A stretch of 64,000 bases of DNA from Microbacterium sp. (lineage in GTDB: Bacteria > Actinomycetota > Actinomycetes > Actinomycetales > Microbacteriaceae): positions 35,182 through 99,181 of the forward strand of contig JAGIAK010000001.1 in NCBI GenBank assembly GCA_017744855.1, written 5' to 3'. This document shows positions 1-9,025 of this stretch, in pieces. The position numbers were made by a program, and so were the translations under genes. How positions within the stretch are numbered: the stretch's first letter is position 1; every line of letters begins with the position of its first letter. A model generated the notes under the pieces. The model was not told where the DNA came from. It did no database searches and worked only from the letters and a program-made list of their open reading frames with translations.

Positions 1-1415
1 CCGCCGCGCTGCTCGACCGCATCCAGGCGCCGGAGGGCGCGGGACGAGAGATCCCGGATGCCGCGACCCGCGAGATCATCGGGCGGGCACCCGTGCACTC
101 CGTCGCCGACCTCGACGACGCCATCGCCCGCGCCCGTGCGGCGCAGCCCGCGTGGGAGGCGCTCGGTCATGAGAGGCGCAGCGAGCTGCTGCTGGCCGCG
201 GCCGACGCGATCGACGCGAACGCCGAGGCCCTGGCGTACCTGCTCTCGCGTGAGCAGGGCAAGCCGTTGAACGGACCCAACGCGCGCTTCGAGCTCGGCG
301 CCTGCTCCGCCTGGCTGCGCACCAACGCCACCACCGTGCTCGAGCCGCAGGTGCTCGTCGACGATGAGACCCTGCACGCCGAGCTGGTCTACAAGGCCGC
401 GGGAGTCGTCGGCGCGATCGGACCGTGGAACTGGCCGCTGATGATCACGATCTGGCAGATCGGCCCGTCTCTGCGCATGGGCAACACGGTCGTCGCCAAG
501 CCCAGCGAGTACACGCCGCTGAGCGTGCTCGCGATGCTGTCGGTCATGAACGAGGTGCTCCCCGACGACGTGCTCATCGGCATCTCGGGCGACCGCGAGG
601 TCGGCGCCCGCATCGCCTCCCACCCCGACATCGACAAGATCATGTTCACCGGCTCGACCGCCACCGGACGCCGCATCATCGAGAGCTCCGCAGGCAACCT
701 GGCCCGCCTCACCCTCGAACTGGGCGGAAACGACGCCGGAATCGTGCTGCCTGGCACCGACGTCGCCGCCGTCGCCGAGGACCTCTTCTGGGGAGCGTTC
801 ATCAACACCGGCCAGACGTGCGCCGCTATGAAGCGCCTGTACGTGCACGACTCCGTGTACGACGACGTCGTGAACGCGCTCGGCGAGATCGCGGCATCCG
901 TGCCGATCGGCAACGGGCTCGACGAGAACAACGTGCTCGGCCCGCTGCAGAACAAGCAGCAGTTCGACATCGTGTCGCGTCTGGTCGACGAGGCGAAGGC
1001 GTCCGGCGCCCGCGTCGTCACCGGCGGCGAGGCCGCACCGGAGCTGGGCGAGCTCTTCTACCGGCCTACCATCGTCGCCGACATCTCGAACGACGCTTCC
1101 CTCGTGCAGGAGGAGCAGTTCGGACCGGCACTGCCGATCATCCGCTACTCCGACGTCGACGAGGCCTTCGCCTGGGCGAACGCGGTCGACGTGGGCCTCG
1201 GCGCCTCGGTGTGGGCGAGCGACCCGGAGGCCGCGCGCGACGCCGCGACCCGGATGCAGTCGGGCACCGTGTGGATCAACTCGCACGGCGGACTGCACCC
1301 GATGGTGCCGTTCGGCGGGGTGAAGAGCTCCGGCTACGGACTGGAGTTCGGCGTCGAGGGACTCAAGTCCGTCGCCGTCACCCAGGTCGTGTCCGGCCCC
1401 GGTCGGAAGGGCTGA
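1..1415 (+). CDS. Aldehyde dehydrogenase, 5' end cut by window
   Basis: NAD(P)-dependent aldehyde dehydrogenase, oxidising an aldehyde to a carboxylate in the cytoplasm. The frame is already open at base 3 (reading AALLDRIQAPEG) and runs through the GTG at 93, so the real start lies outside the window and about 470 residues are visible. Family marks are PWNWP near 424-438, the general-base Glu of LELGG (codon 717-719), the nucleophilic Cys of GQTCA (codon 819-821) and the C-terminal PFGGVKSSG. A GMC oxidoreductase follows after 2 bases, so the pair probably carries out alcohol to aldehyde to acid oxidation from one transcript, as in choline-type pathways. The substrate cannot be read from the sequence. 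Confidence 0.93.
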   Translation, partial: AALLDRIQAPEGAGREIPDAATREIIGRAPVHSVADLDDAIARARAAQPAWEALGHERRSELLLAAADAIDANAEALAYLLSREQGKPLNGPNARFELGACSAWLRTNATTVLEPQVLVDDETLHAELVYKAAGVVGAIGPWNWPLMITIWQIGPSLRMGNTVVAKPSEYTPLSVLAMLSVMNEVLPDDVLIGISGDREVGARIASHPDIDKIMFTGSTATGRRIIESSAGNLARLTLELGGNDAGIVLPGTDVAAVAEDLFWGAFINTGQTCAAMKRLYVHDSVYDDVVNALGEIAASVPIGNGLDENNVLGPLQNKQQFDIVSRLVDEAKASGARVVTGGEAAPELGELFYRPTIVADISNDASLVQEEQFGPALPIIRYSDVDEAFAWANAVDVGLGASVWASDPEAARDAATRMQSGTVWINSHGGLHPMVPFGGVKSSGYGLEFGVEGLKSVAVTQVVSGPGRKG

Positions 1416-1417
1416 AC

Positions 1418-2938
1418 GTGTCGGAGGATTTGAGCGCCTTGGAAGACCGGGAGCGCCACGGCGACGCCGGCGTGCGCTCGGTCATCGTCGTCGGGGCTGG
1501 CACGTCGGGAGCGATCGTCGCACGACGGCTGGTCGACGCCGGTGTCGCCGTGACGCTCGTCGAGGCCGGCGGATACGACACGAACCCCGCGATCCATGAC
1601 CCGTCCCGCGCCGGCGAGCTCTGGCACGCCGCGGAGGACTGGGACTTCTTCACCGTGCCGCAGCAGCATGCGGCCGGCCGGCGCCTGCATCTCCCTCGGG
1701 GCAGGGTCACCGGCGGCTCGCACGCGCTGAACGCCATGATCTGGGTGCGCGGCGCGGCATCCGACTACGACGGCTGGGAGCGTTCCGGCGCGACCGGCTG
1801 GGGATGGTCGGAGGTCGAGCCGGTCTACGACGCGATCGAGAACGACCTGCTGCCGGTGACCGACGACTACCCCCTGTCGCCGATCCAGGCATCGATCATC
1901 GACGCCGCCGTGCAGGAGGGGCTGCCGCGCAACGAGAACTACAACGGCGGCACGCTCGACGGCGTCTCGCAGGAGCAGGTGACGATGCGCGACGGACGCC
2001 GGGTGAACACCTGGATGGCGTACGCGCAGCCCGTCGCCGAGAAGCTCACGATCATCACCGGACGCGAGGTCCACTCGGTGATCGTGGAAGACGGCCGGGC
2101 GCTGGGGGTCCGGCTCGGGGAGGGTCCGGATGCTGAGGAGGTGCGTGCCGACGAGGTGATTCTCTCGGCGGGCGCCATCGGCTCGCCGGTCATCCTGCTG
2201 CGGTCCGGGATCGGACCCGCACAGGACCTGGCCGCGCTCGGGATCCCGGTCGTGCAGGATTCGCCAGGCGTCGGCAGGAACCTGCACGACCACCTCCTCT
2301 CCCCGGTCATCTTCACCACGCGGGAGCGCCGCATCGGACCGCCGCAGCCGGGCGTCTCCGTCACGCAGACGCACCTGTTCTGGCGCAGCAGCCCCGACCT
2401 CGCCGAGCCCGACACGCAGCCGATCCACTTCTCGGTGCCGATGTGGGGCGAACTGGAGCCGCGCGGCGACGACGGCTTCACGCTCATGGCAGGACTCGTC
2501 GCCCCGCACAGCCGCGGCTCGCTGACGCTGTCCGGGCCAGGGCTGGCCGACGCACCGCTGATCGACCTCGCAGCGCTCTCCGACGATCGCGACCTGGCGT
2601 CGCTCGCGGCATCCGTCCGCCAGTGCCGCCGCATCGGCGCACAGCCCGCGCTCGCCGAGGAGTGGGGCGCCGTCGAGGCGTATCCCGGCGCGGAGGTCGC
2701 GGACGCCGACGTCGAGGACTGGGTGCGCCGCACCGCGATCACCTACCACCACCAGGTCGGTACCTGCCGCATGGGCGAGGACGCGGATGCTGTGGTCGAC
2801 CCGCAGCTGCGCGTGCGCGGCGTGGCCGGGCTGCGCGTGATCGACGCCTCCGTGATGCCGACGGTTCCCACCGGCAACACGAACGCCCCCGCCGCGATGA
2901 TCGCCGAGCGCGGGGCGCGGTTCCTGCTGGAGGGATGA
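1418..2938 (+). CDS. GMC family FAD-dependent oxidoreductase (choline dehydrogenase-like)
   Basis: Flavoprotein alcohol dehydrogenase/oxidase of the glucose-methanol-choline family, 506 residues, the usual length. The N-terminal FAD Rossmann motif VVGAGTSGAIVARRL is near residues 22-36, the GRVTGGSHALNAMIWVRG signature follows near 90-107, and the C-terminal YHHQVGTCRMG holds the catalytic His, with PTGNTNAPAAMIAE at the end. I chose GTG 1418 because it is the first start after the upstream stop at 1415 and leaves a normal N-terminal extension before the FAD motif. The open frame extends far upstream but that part is only the shadow of the aldehyde dehydrogenase. The natural electron acceptor and alcohol substrate are unknown. 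Confidence 0.93.
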   Translation: MSEDLSALEDRERHGDAGVRSVIVVGAGTSGAIVARRLVDAGVAVTLVEAGGYDTNPAIHDPSRAGELWHAAEDWDFFTVPQQHAAGRRLHLPRGRVTGGSHALNAMIWVRGAASDYDGWERSGATGWGWSEVEPVYDAIENDLLPVTDDYPLSPIQASIIDAAVQEGLPRNENYNGGTLDGVSQEQVTMRDGRRVNTWMAYAQPVAEKLTIITGREVHSVIVEDGRALGVRLGEGPDAEEVRADEVILSAGAIGSPVILLRSGIGPAQDLAALGIPVVQDSPGVGRNLHDHLLSPVIFTTRERRIGPPQPGVSVTQTHLFWRSSPDLAEPDTQPIHFSVPMWGELEPRGDDGFTLMAGLVAPHSRGSLTLSGPGLADAPLIDLAALSDDRDLASLAASVRQCRRIGAQPALAEEWGAVEAYPGAEVADADVEDWVRRTAITYHHQVGTCRMGEDADAVVDPQLRVRGVAGLRVIDASVMPTVPTGNTNAPAAMIAERGARFLLEG

Positions 2939-2975
2939 CTCTCGCCCTCGGCGGTGGTCAGGAGTTCACACGATT

Positions 2976-3006
2976 CGAAGGAGCGGATGCTGCATCCGCT
3001 CCTTCG
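2976..3006. terminator. Hairpin after the GMC gene
   Basis: A 13-bp perfect stem (CGAAGGAGCGGAT, loop GCTGC, then ATCCGCTCCTTCG) starts 37 bases after the GMC stop codon. It is followed by TTGCG, with no real T-run. It probably terminates the rightward transcript. Confidence 0.6.
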
Positions 3007-3067
3007 TTGCGTGAGAAATCCTGCGGTGCGTGTGCGGCGAGCGGGCCAGTTGTGGGGGACAGCAAAG

Positions 3068-3093
3068 TGCCCCCGGATGGTGATCCGGGGGCA
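3068..3093. terminator. Hairpin between convergent genes
   Basis: An 11-bp perfect stem TGCCCCCGGAT, loop GGTG, ATCCGGGGGCA. Read leftward it follows the amidohydrolase stop by 24 bases and is succeeded by CTTTGCT, so it suits the leftward operon. Together with the hairpin at 2976 it separates two convergent transcripts. Confidence 0.6.
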
Positions 3094-3117
3094 TTGCCAG
3101 GCGATGACGACACCGGC

Positions 3118-4824
3118 TCAGGCCGAGTACACCTCGCGGCCGGCGAACCACGTCGACAGCACCCGGGCGTCGATGATCTGCTCGGCGGGACCGGAGACGG
3201 CGTCGCGGTCGAGCACCACGAAGTCCGCGGACTTGCCGACGGCGAGGGAGCCCGTGTGCGCGCCCAGCCCCATCGCGGTGGCGGCGTTGATCGTGAAGAC
3301 CTCGAGCGCCTCCTCGGCGGTGATCGCCTGCTCCGGCCACAGCGTGCCGGGAGCGCGCCCGAGCGGATCGGCGCGCGTCACGAGACCCTGCAGGCCCTCC
3401 AACGTGTTCGGGGACTCGCACACCGGCCAGTCGGACCCGCCGGCGACGAGGGCGCCGACGTCGAGCAGCGCACGATTGGGCTGCGAGTGCTCCGCCCGCT
3501 CGCCGAGCACCTCGGCCAGCGCCTGCGGGATCACCCCGGGGAACCAGATGAACGGAGAGATGTCGGCCGACACGTCCAGTGCGGCCAGGCGGGGGATGTC
3601 GGCATCCGCGAGGAACTGCCCGTGCGCGATCTGGATCGGCGTCGTGAAGCCCTCGGCACGGATCCTCTCCGCGACGTCGAGCACGAGCCGGGCCGAGCCG
3701 TCGCCCGTGCAGTGCACCTTGGCGCCGAGTCCGCGCTCTGCGACACCGCGCAGCCAGCCGTGCAGCTCGTCGAAGGTCATCGTCGTCTCGCCGTGGAAGT
3801 GCGCGCCGTGCACGGCATCCGCGACGTAGGGCTCGAGGAAGGATGCTGTGCGGGCGGGCGGGACCCCGTCGAGGAAGATCTTCACGAAGTCCGGGCGGTG
3901 GTGCGGGGTGCGGAACTCCTCGCCGCGGTCGATCAGTGACCGGCCGATCGGATCGAACCCGAAGATCTCGTCATTGACCAAGAGCGAGGAGACGACCCAG
4001 GCGTTCAGGTCGCCCGCGTCGTCGAGCGCGGCCAGCGCAGCGAGGATGTCGGTGGAGACCCCCGCATCCTGGAACGTCGTGATGCCGAACGAGTTCAACA
4101 GCTCGACCCCGCGCCGCGACGCCGCGACGTGCTGCTCCGGCGTGAGCCCGCCGCTGCGATCGTACGCCTCCTGCACGGGGATGCCCGCAGCCTCCAGCAG
4201 CACGCCCGTCGGGGTGCCGTCGTCGGGGTCGAGCACCGTGACGCCGCCGGCGGGGATGCTGTCGGCGGTGATGCCGGCGAGCTCCAGCGCGCGGCTGTTC
4301 GCCCAGCGGTTGTGCCGGGAGTCCTCGACGATCACCACGGGCCGCCCGCCGGCGGCTTCGTCGAGCCGCCGCCTCGTCGCAGTGTTCGCGAGCGAGGGCA
4401 GCAGCGTGGTCGCCACGACACCGCCGATGATCCACGCGTCGTCCGGCAGCGTCGCCGCCTTCTCGCGCACCCGGTCGAGGATCTCGTCGAGCCCGAGCGA
4501 CGGCGGCAGCGACAGCTCGAACAGCTCGGTGCGGCCGGCGAGGGCGTGATGGTTGTGCACGTCGACGAAGCCGGGGTACACCGCGGCTCCGCCGACGTCG
4601 AGCATCCGAGTCGCCGGACCCCGATGTGCGGACACCGCAGACAGCGATCCGACCGCGGCGATACGACCGTCGCGCACGGCGAAGGCCTCGACCACGGGCC
4701 GGGCGCGATCCGCGGTGCGGATCACCGCCCCGGTCACGATGAGGTCGGCGGCCAGAGACGTGGCCAGAGCCGGGGCGAAGTCGTCCTCCCGGCGACGCGC
4801 GACGTCGTCTGCGGCATCCGTCAT
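3118..4824 (-). CDS. Amidohydrolase family protein (YtcJ-like, amidohydrolase 3)
   Basis: Metal-dependent amidohydrolase of the YtcJ type, 568 residues. The N-terminal beta-sandwich leads into the metal-binding HNHHA (the HxH pair, near residue 92), and CTGDGSARLVLD near the middle carries another conserved metal-site region. The C-terminal strand reads GSLAVGKSADFVVLDRD, typical of the family. The ATG at 4824 lies 3 bases after the MoaF-like stop, so the two are translationally linked and share an operon with the APC permease. Members hydrolyse C-N bonds in amides, carbamates or cyclic ureides; which bond is cut here is not known. A second, more distant paralogue lies at 48698-50020. Confidence 0.88.
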   Translation of the reverse strand: MTDAADDVARRREDDFAPALATSLAADLIVTGAVIRTADRARPVVEAFAVRDGRIAAVGSLSAVSAHRGPATRMLDVGGAAVYPGFVDVHNHHALAGRTELFELSLPPSLGLDEILDRVREKAATLPDDAWIIGGVVATTLLPSLANTATRRRLDEAAGGRPVVIVEDSRHNRWANSRALELAGITADSIPAGGVTVLDPDDGTPTGVLLEAAGIPVQEAYDRSGGLTPEQHVAASRRGVELLNSFGITTFQDAGVSTDILAALAALDDAGDLNAWVVSSLLVNDEIFGFDPIGRSLIDRGEEFRTPHHRPDFVKIFLDGVPPARTASFLEPYVADAVHGAHFHGETTMTFDELHGWLRGVAERGLGAKVHCTGDGSARLVLDVAERIRAEGFTTPIQIAHGQFLADADIPRLAALDVSADISPFIWFPGVIPQALAEVLGERAEHSQPNRALLDVGALVAGGSDWPVCESPNTLEGLQGLVTRADPLGRAPGTLWPEQAITAEEALEVFTINAATAMGLGAHTGSLAVGKSADFVVLDRDAVSGPAEQIIDARVLSTWFAGREVYSA

Positions 4825-4827
4825 GAT

Positions 4828-5664
4828 CTAGATCCTCCCGAACTCGGCGGGCTCGAGACCCTCGGAATGGCGGGTCGTGGAGATGAGACGGCCATGCGCG
4901 CCGAACGTGAAGTGCGTGGGGATCTCTCCGGTCTCGTCGAGGCCGAACAGCACACCGTGCGAGCGGATGGCGTTCACGTCGCGGTGGTCGGCGATCGTCA
5001 CCGAGGCGCACGGGATCACCTTCTCCCGCCACGCGAAGATGTAGATGCCGGGGCGCACCTCCCACACGCTGTTCTCGTCGGTGTCGGCGAGGCCGCGCTC
5101 GGGGCCGGCCAGGCACTGCCACGAGTACCAGCGCTCGGAGAGGTACACGTGCTCGTAGGCGTGCTCGGTGCTGTACACCCACTCCACGCGGCGGCCGATG
5201 AGGCTCGTGGTCGGTGCGGCCTCCGCTCCGGTGACCTCCGCGCCCTCGATGACGCTCGGGGCGAAGACATGCTGCACGCGGGTCTTGCCCTTCTCCGGCG
5301 CGGGCAGGATCACCGAGATCACGGCGAGGGCGCGGCCGTGGCGCAGATCGAGCACCAGCGACACCGCCTCGTTCGGCAGGTAGTTGTGGTGGAACTGCAC
5401 GTAGAACAGGTCTTCGTCGACCTCGACGGCCTCGTAGTCGTCGGTGTCGGATGCCGCCTCGGTGCTGTCGTCGGCACCGGGCTGGTAGTCCCAGGTGACC
5501 GTGGTGTCGGCGAAGCGGTGCGTGATGCGGGTGCCTCGGCCGTCGACGACGGTGATCTCCCGGCCGCTGAGAGCGGTGGTGTGCGGCGCCTTGTTGGCGT
5601 CGAAGCCGGGGGCCAGGCCCTCCAGGGGCAGCCAGGTCGACGTGTCGGCGGGGTTCATGGTCAT
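4828..5664 (-). CDS. MoaF-like protein (MoaF N- and C-terminal halves)
   Basis: A 278-residue protein of the family named after MoaF, a member of the Klebsiella monoamine regulon annotated historically under molybdenum cofactor biosynthesis. Characteristic stretches are FYVQFHHNYL in the first half and WVYSTEHAYEHVYLSERWYS followed by WQCLAGPERGLADTD in the second. No signal peptide or membrane segment is visible. I chose the first of two closely spaced ATG codons (MTMN); the second, two codons on, is equally possible. It lies between an APC permease (35-base gap) and an amidohydrolase. A paralogue with the same hallmarks is at 15128-15916. The biochemical role is unknown, and the repeated link to importers suggests work on an imported amine or aromatic compound (inference). 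Confidence 0.8.
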   Translation of the reverse strand: MTMNPADTSTWLPLEGLAPGFDANKAPHTTALSGREITVVDGRGTRITHRFADTTVTWDYQPGADDSTEAASDTDDYEAVEVDEDLFYVQFHHNYLPNEAVSLVLDLRHGRALAVISVILPAPEKGKTRVQHVFAPSVIEGAEVTGAEAAPTTSLIGRRVEWVYSTEHAYEHVYLSERWYSWQCLAGPERGLADTDENSVWEVRPGIYIFAWREKVIPCASVTIADHRDVNAIRSHGVLFGLDETGEIPTHFTFGAHGRLISTTRHSEGLEPAEFGRI

Positions 5665-5699
5665 GGTGTCTCCTATCGGAAGATGGTCGAGGGGAGCGG

Positions 5700-7148
5700 T
5701 CAGCGGGTGCTGAACTGCTCGAGGTCGCTGGACAGGCCGTCGTACACGGCGGGCTTGGCGCGCTTCAGATAGACGCCGTACACGATGCCGCCGATCACGG
5801 CCAGCACGAGCAGCAGCGGCATCAGGCGGATGGCGAGCTCCTGAGATCCGGCGACGATGTCGAAGTTCACCACGGCGAGGATCGAGATCGACGCGATGCC
5901 GAGGAAGCCGATGCCGGGGGCGATGAACGTGCTCCACCAGCGCTGGTCCTTGCGCCGACGGAAGTACACGACGATCGAGATCGCGGCGAGCCCCTGCAGG
6001 ATGAGCACGCTGAGCGTGCCGAAGCCGAGCATCGCCGGGACGAGGGTGACGATCGGGTCGGCGCCGGCGATCGCGAAGATCACCGCGACGATCGCCGCGA
6101 ACGACGCCTGCACGATGCCTGCGAGCTGCGGCGCCCCGTTGGTGCGGGTGCGGGCGAGCGCGTTGGGCAGGATGCGGGCGCGGCCCAGCGAGTACAGGTA
6201 GCGGGTCGCGGAGTTGTGGAACGCGAGCATCGCGGCGAAGAGGCTCACCAGCAGCAGGATCATCATGACCGTGGTGAGCGGGCCGCCGAGGTAGGTCTGC
6301 GCCAGCGTGAAGATGAGGTCGCCGGTGGGGAGGTGGTCGACGGCGGTGGCCTGCGCCTGGGCGACGCCCGTCGCGCTGACGACGGCCCACGTGGTGACGC
6401 CGAGGATGATGCCGATCGCGATGATCGCGGTGTAGGTCGCGCGCGGGATGGTGCGCAGCGGCTGCTTCGCCTCCTCGCTGAACAGCGCCGTCGCCTCGAA
6501 GCCGAGGAATCCGGTGGCGGCGAGCAGCAGGCCGATGGGCAGCGAGCCCGAGAACACCCACTCCGGGCTGAAGGCGGCCACGTCGTACCCGGTCTGCACG
6601 AGCACGGAGATGTCGAACACGACGAGCATGAGCGTCTCCAGCACCAGGCAGACGCCGAGCACCTTCGAGCTGAAGTCGACGCCCACCCTGGCGAGCACGA
6701 AGCAGACGACGATCGAGGCGAGGCCCCAGACCAGCCAGTGCACGTCGAGCCCGGTGAGGTCGCGGATGATCGTCTGCATGAAGAATCCGCTGGTTCCGAT
6801 CGTGCCGACCACGAAGAAGTTGTAGCCGAGGGTGGCGATGAGACCGGCGATCAGACCGCCGGTGCGGCCGAGGCCCTTCACGACGAAAGCGTAGAAGCCG
6901 CCGGCGTTCACCAGCTGCTTCGACATCTGCGCGTAGCCGACGGCGAAGAGGAGCAGGATCGCCGCGACCAGGAAGAACGACATCGGGGTGCCGCCGCCGT
7001 TGCCCAGAGCGATCGCCAGCGACGCGACGACGACGATGCCCGTCAGCGGCGCCACGGCGGCGAGGACGAGGAAGACGATCCCGGCGACGCCGAGGGCGCC
7101 GGGTCGGAGTGCGGTGTGCTCCTGAGGAGTGGTCATCGGATCGGCCAC
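5700..7148 (-). CDS. APC family amino acid/amine permease
   Basis: Integral membrane permease of the amino acid-polyamine-organocation superfamily, 482 residues with about 12 hydrophobic segments. The first reads GALGVAGIVFLVLAAVAPLT, with the family's typical early helix. The motif FLGFEATALFSEEAKQPLRT is the conserved APC loop near residue 220. I chose GTG 7148 because AAAGGAG sits 6 bases upstream of it, while the in-frame ATG four codons later is too far from that ribosome site. It begins a leftward operon with the MoaF-like protein and the amidohydrolase, so it probably imports their substrate, perhaps an amine or amino acid. Confidence 0.9.
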   Translation of the reverse strand: MADPMTTPQEHTALRPGALGVAGIVFLVLAAVAPLTGIVVVASLAIALGNGGGTPMSFFLVAAILLLFAVGYAQMSKQLVNAGGFYAFVVKGLGRTGGLIAGLIATLGYNFFVVGTIGTSGFFMQTIIRDLTGLDVHWLVWGLASIVVCFVLARVGVDFSSKVLGVCLVLETLMLVVFDISVLVQTGYDVAAFSPEWVFSGSLPIGLLLAATGFLGFEATALFSEEAKQPLRTIPRATYTAIIAIGIILGVTTWAVVSATGVAQAQATAVDHLPTGDLIFTLAQTYLGGPLTTVMMILLLVSLFAAMLAFHNSATRYLYSLGRARILPNALARTRTNGAPQLAGIVQASFAAIVAVIFAIAGADPIVTLVPAMLGFGTLSVLILQGLAAISIVVYFRRRKDQRWWSTFIAPGIGFLGIASISILAVVNFDIVAGSQELAIRLMPLLLVLAVIGGIVYGVYLKRAKPAVYDGLSSDLEQFSTR

Positions 7149-7169
7149 GTCGGGCTCCTTTGCTCGGTG

Positions 7170-7297
7170 ACGGCCGTGCGCGCACGGCATCGACGACGAG
7201 GGGAATCGTCGATAGAGCGAGTCTGCTCGCCTCCGGCTGCGTGCGCTTGACGCTGAGCGAAGGACGATGGTGCCAGCGTGCACACACGGCCGTGCGC
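7170..7297. promoter_or_regulatory. Divergent promoter region with a repeated palindromic 12-mer
   Basis: The 246-base gap between the divergent permease operon and SDR gene holds ACGGCCGTGCGC twice, at 7170-7181 and 7286-7297. The first copy overlaps the perfect 16-bp palindrome GCCGTGCGCGCACGGC (7173-7188). The paired placement suggests operator sites for a shared regulator. GC-rich palindromes also arise by chance in this composition, so the call is tentative. Confidence 0.35.
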
Positions 7298-7394
7298 CGT
7301 TCAGAGCGCGGATGCCGGAGAGCAGGATGACCGTGACGACACCGCCGTCCTCATCCGCGCCGCCGGCGCGCCGGCGCCCGTCACGGAGGAACGC

Positions 7395-8147
7395 ATGGAC
7401 CTGCAGCTGCGCGGAACGACCGCCCTCGTCACGGGCGCGGGAAGCGGGATCGGCCGTGCTGTCGCGCTCGCGCTCGCCGCGGAGGGCGTGCGGCTCGCAC
7501 TGCTCGACCGTGACGAGGCGGGGTTGCGCGAGACCGCGGAGCTCGTGAACGGCGAGGAGGAACGCCAGGACGCGCTGATGCTCGTGGCCGACGTCACCGA
7601 TGAGGCGCAGGTCGCGGCTGCGGTGGGTGCCGTCGACCGGTTGGACGCGGTGGTCTGCTGCGCGGGCATCTCCGGCCCCGTCGGCTCGGGCATCGAGGAC
7701 GTCACCCTCGCCCAGTGGAACGCGGTGCTCGCCGTGAACGTCACGGGTCCCTTCCTCGTGCTCAAGCACGCCCTTCCCGCGCTGCGGGCGGCGGGCGCGG
7801 CATCCGTCGTGCTGATCTCCAGCGACTCCGCCGTCGTGGCCTCGCCCGGCATGGTGCCGTACTGCACGTCCAAGGCGGCGCTCGTGCAGTTCGCGAGGGC
7901 GCTGTCAGTCGACCTCGCAGGCACCGGCATCCGCGTCAACACCGTCGCACCGTCGGTCGTCGACACCCCGATGAGCAGGGGTGACCTCGGCGACTCCGCG
8001 TTCGACGCCCCCGGGTTCCCCGTGCAGTCGGGCGACGAGGTCGCCGCGCACGTCGCCTACCTCGCCTCGCCGCGCTCGCGCGCCGTCAACGGCACGACGG
8101 TCCTCAGCGACTTCGGCTACAGCGCCCGCTCCGGCTTCCCCGCCTGA
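7395..8147 (+). CDS. SDR family oxidoreductase
   Basis: Short-chain dehydrogenase/reductase, 250 residues. The cofactor motif TGAGSGIG is near residue 12, CAGISG takes the place of NNAG near 84, the catalytic Ser is in LISSDS and the catalytic pair in YCTSK. LLDRDEAGL after the second strand carries an Asp that favours NAD over NADP. I chose ATG 7395, which has GGAGG five bases upstream; an in-frame extension upstream lacks homology. It is transcribed away from the APC permease operon and is followed after 59 bases by a second SDR. It probably oxidises an alcohol intermediate of the same pathway. Confidence 0.9.
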   Translation: MDLQLRGTTALVTGAGSGIGRAVALALAAEGVRLALLDRDEAGLRETAELVNGEEERQDALMLVADVTDEAQVAAAVGAVDRLDAVVCCAGISGPVGSGIEDVTLAQWNAVLAVNVTGPFLVLKHALPALRAAGAASVVLISSDSAVVASPGMVPYCTSKAALVQFARALSVDLAGTGIRVNTVAPSVVDTPMSRGDLGDSAFDAPGFPVQSGDEVAAHVAYLASPRSRAVNGTTVLSDFGYSARSGFPA

Positions 8148-8206
8148 GCCCCCCACACTCACCCCAGAGAACCGCGCGCACGCGCCAGACACACACAGGA
8201 GCAGAC

Positions 8207-9022
8207 ATGGGACTCGTAGTCGGATCGACGGTCTCCGGACGCGTCGTCGTCATCACCGGGGGCGGCACGGGCATCGGTGCGGCGATCGCCGAGCGGTACG
8301 CCGCCGAGGGCGCGCACGTGGTGGTGGTCGGACGCAGGGCCGAGCCGCTGCAGGCGGTGGAGAAGGCCGTCGGGGCGCACCCGATCGTCGCGGACGCCGC
8401 GGACACCGAGTCGGCGAAAGCCGCCGTGGCGGAGGTGCTCGCGACGTTCGGGCGCATCGACGTGCTCGTCGCCAACGCCGGCGGCCACGGGTTCTCGCCG
8501 GTCGCCGAGACCGATGACGCCAGCTGGGAGGCCGCGATCCGCGCCAACCTCACCACGGCGTTCACGATGGCGCGCGAGGCGCTGCCTGCGCTGATCGAGG
8601 CGAAGGGGCAGATCGTCATCGTCTCGTCGCTCGCCGGACTGTTCGCGGGGCCCTCTGTGGCCGGGTACACGGTCGGCAAGCACGCGCTCATCGGCCTCAC
8701 CCGCACCCTCGCCCGCGACTACGGGCGTCACGGCGTGCGCGTCAACGCCGTGTGCCCCGGCTGGGTGCAGACGCCGATGGCGGACGAGGAGATGGACGAG
8801 TTCGCCTCGCACGCCGGCCTCGGCTCGCGCGAGGAGGCCTACGCCACGGTCACGGCCGACGTGCCGCTGCGCCGTCCGGCACGGCCCGCCGAGATCGCCT
8901 CGGTCGTGCGATTCCTGGGCTCTGGCGAGTCGTCGTACATCACCGGCGCGGTCATCGTCGCCGACGGCGGCTCGCACGTGGTCGACGTGCCCACCATCGC
9001 CTTCGACCACGCGGGGATGTAG
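8207..9022 (+). CDS. SDR family oxidoreductase
   Basis: A classical short-chain dehydrogenase/reductase, 271 residues. It has TGGGTGIG near residue 19, NAGG near 93, Ser in VSSLAGL and the catalytic YTVGK, ending with the family's ITGAVIVADGG. GRRAE after the second strand suggests NADP preference (inference). ATG 8207 follows ACAGGAGCAGAC, a good ribosome site. It runs with the SDR at 7395 and converges on the HAD gene with only 3 bases between the stop codons. Confidence 0.9.
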   Translation: MGLVVGSTVSGRVVVITGGGTGIGAAIAERYAAEGAHVVVVGRRAEPLQAVEKAVGAHPIVADAADTESAKAAVAEVLATFGRIDVLVANAGGHGFSPVAETDDASWEAAIRANLTTAFTMAREALPALIEAKGQIVIVSSLAGLFAGPSVAGYTVGKHALIGLTRTLARDYGRHGVRVNAVCPGWVQTPMADEEMDEFASHAGLGSREEAYATVTADVPLRRPARPAEIASVVRFLGSGESSYITGAVIVADGGSHVVDVPTIAFDHAGM

Positions 9023-9025
9023 AGT

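Noticed and set aside
425-1417. Long open frame running upstream of the GMC gene (an 837-residue reading)
   Set aside because: The first 330 codons are Arg/His-rich and overlap the well-supported aldehyde dehydrogenase in another frame; they are a high-GC shadow.
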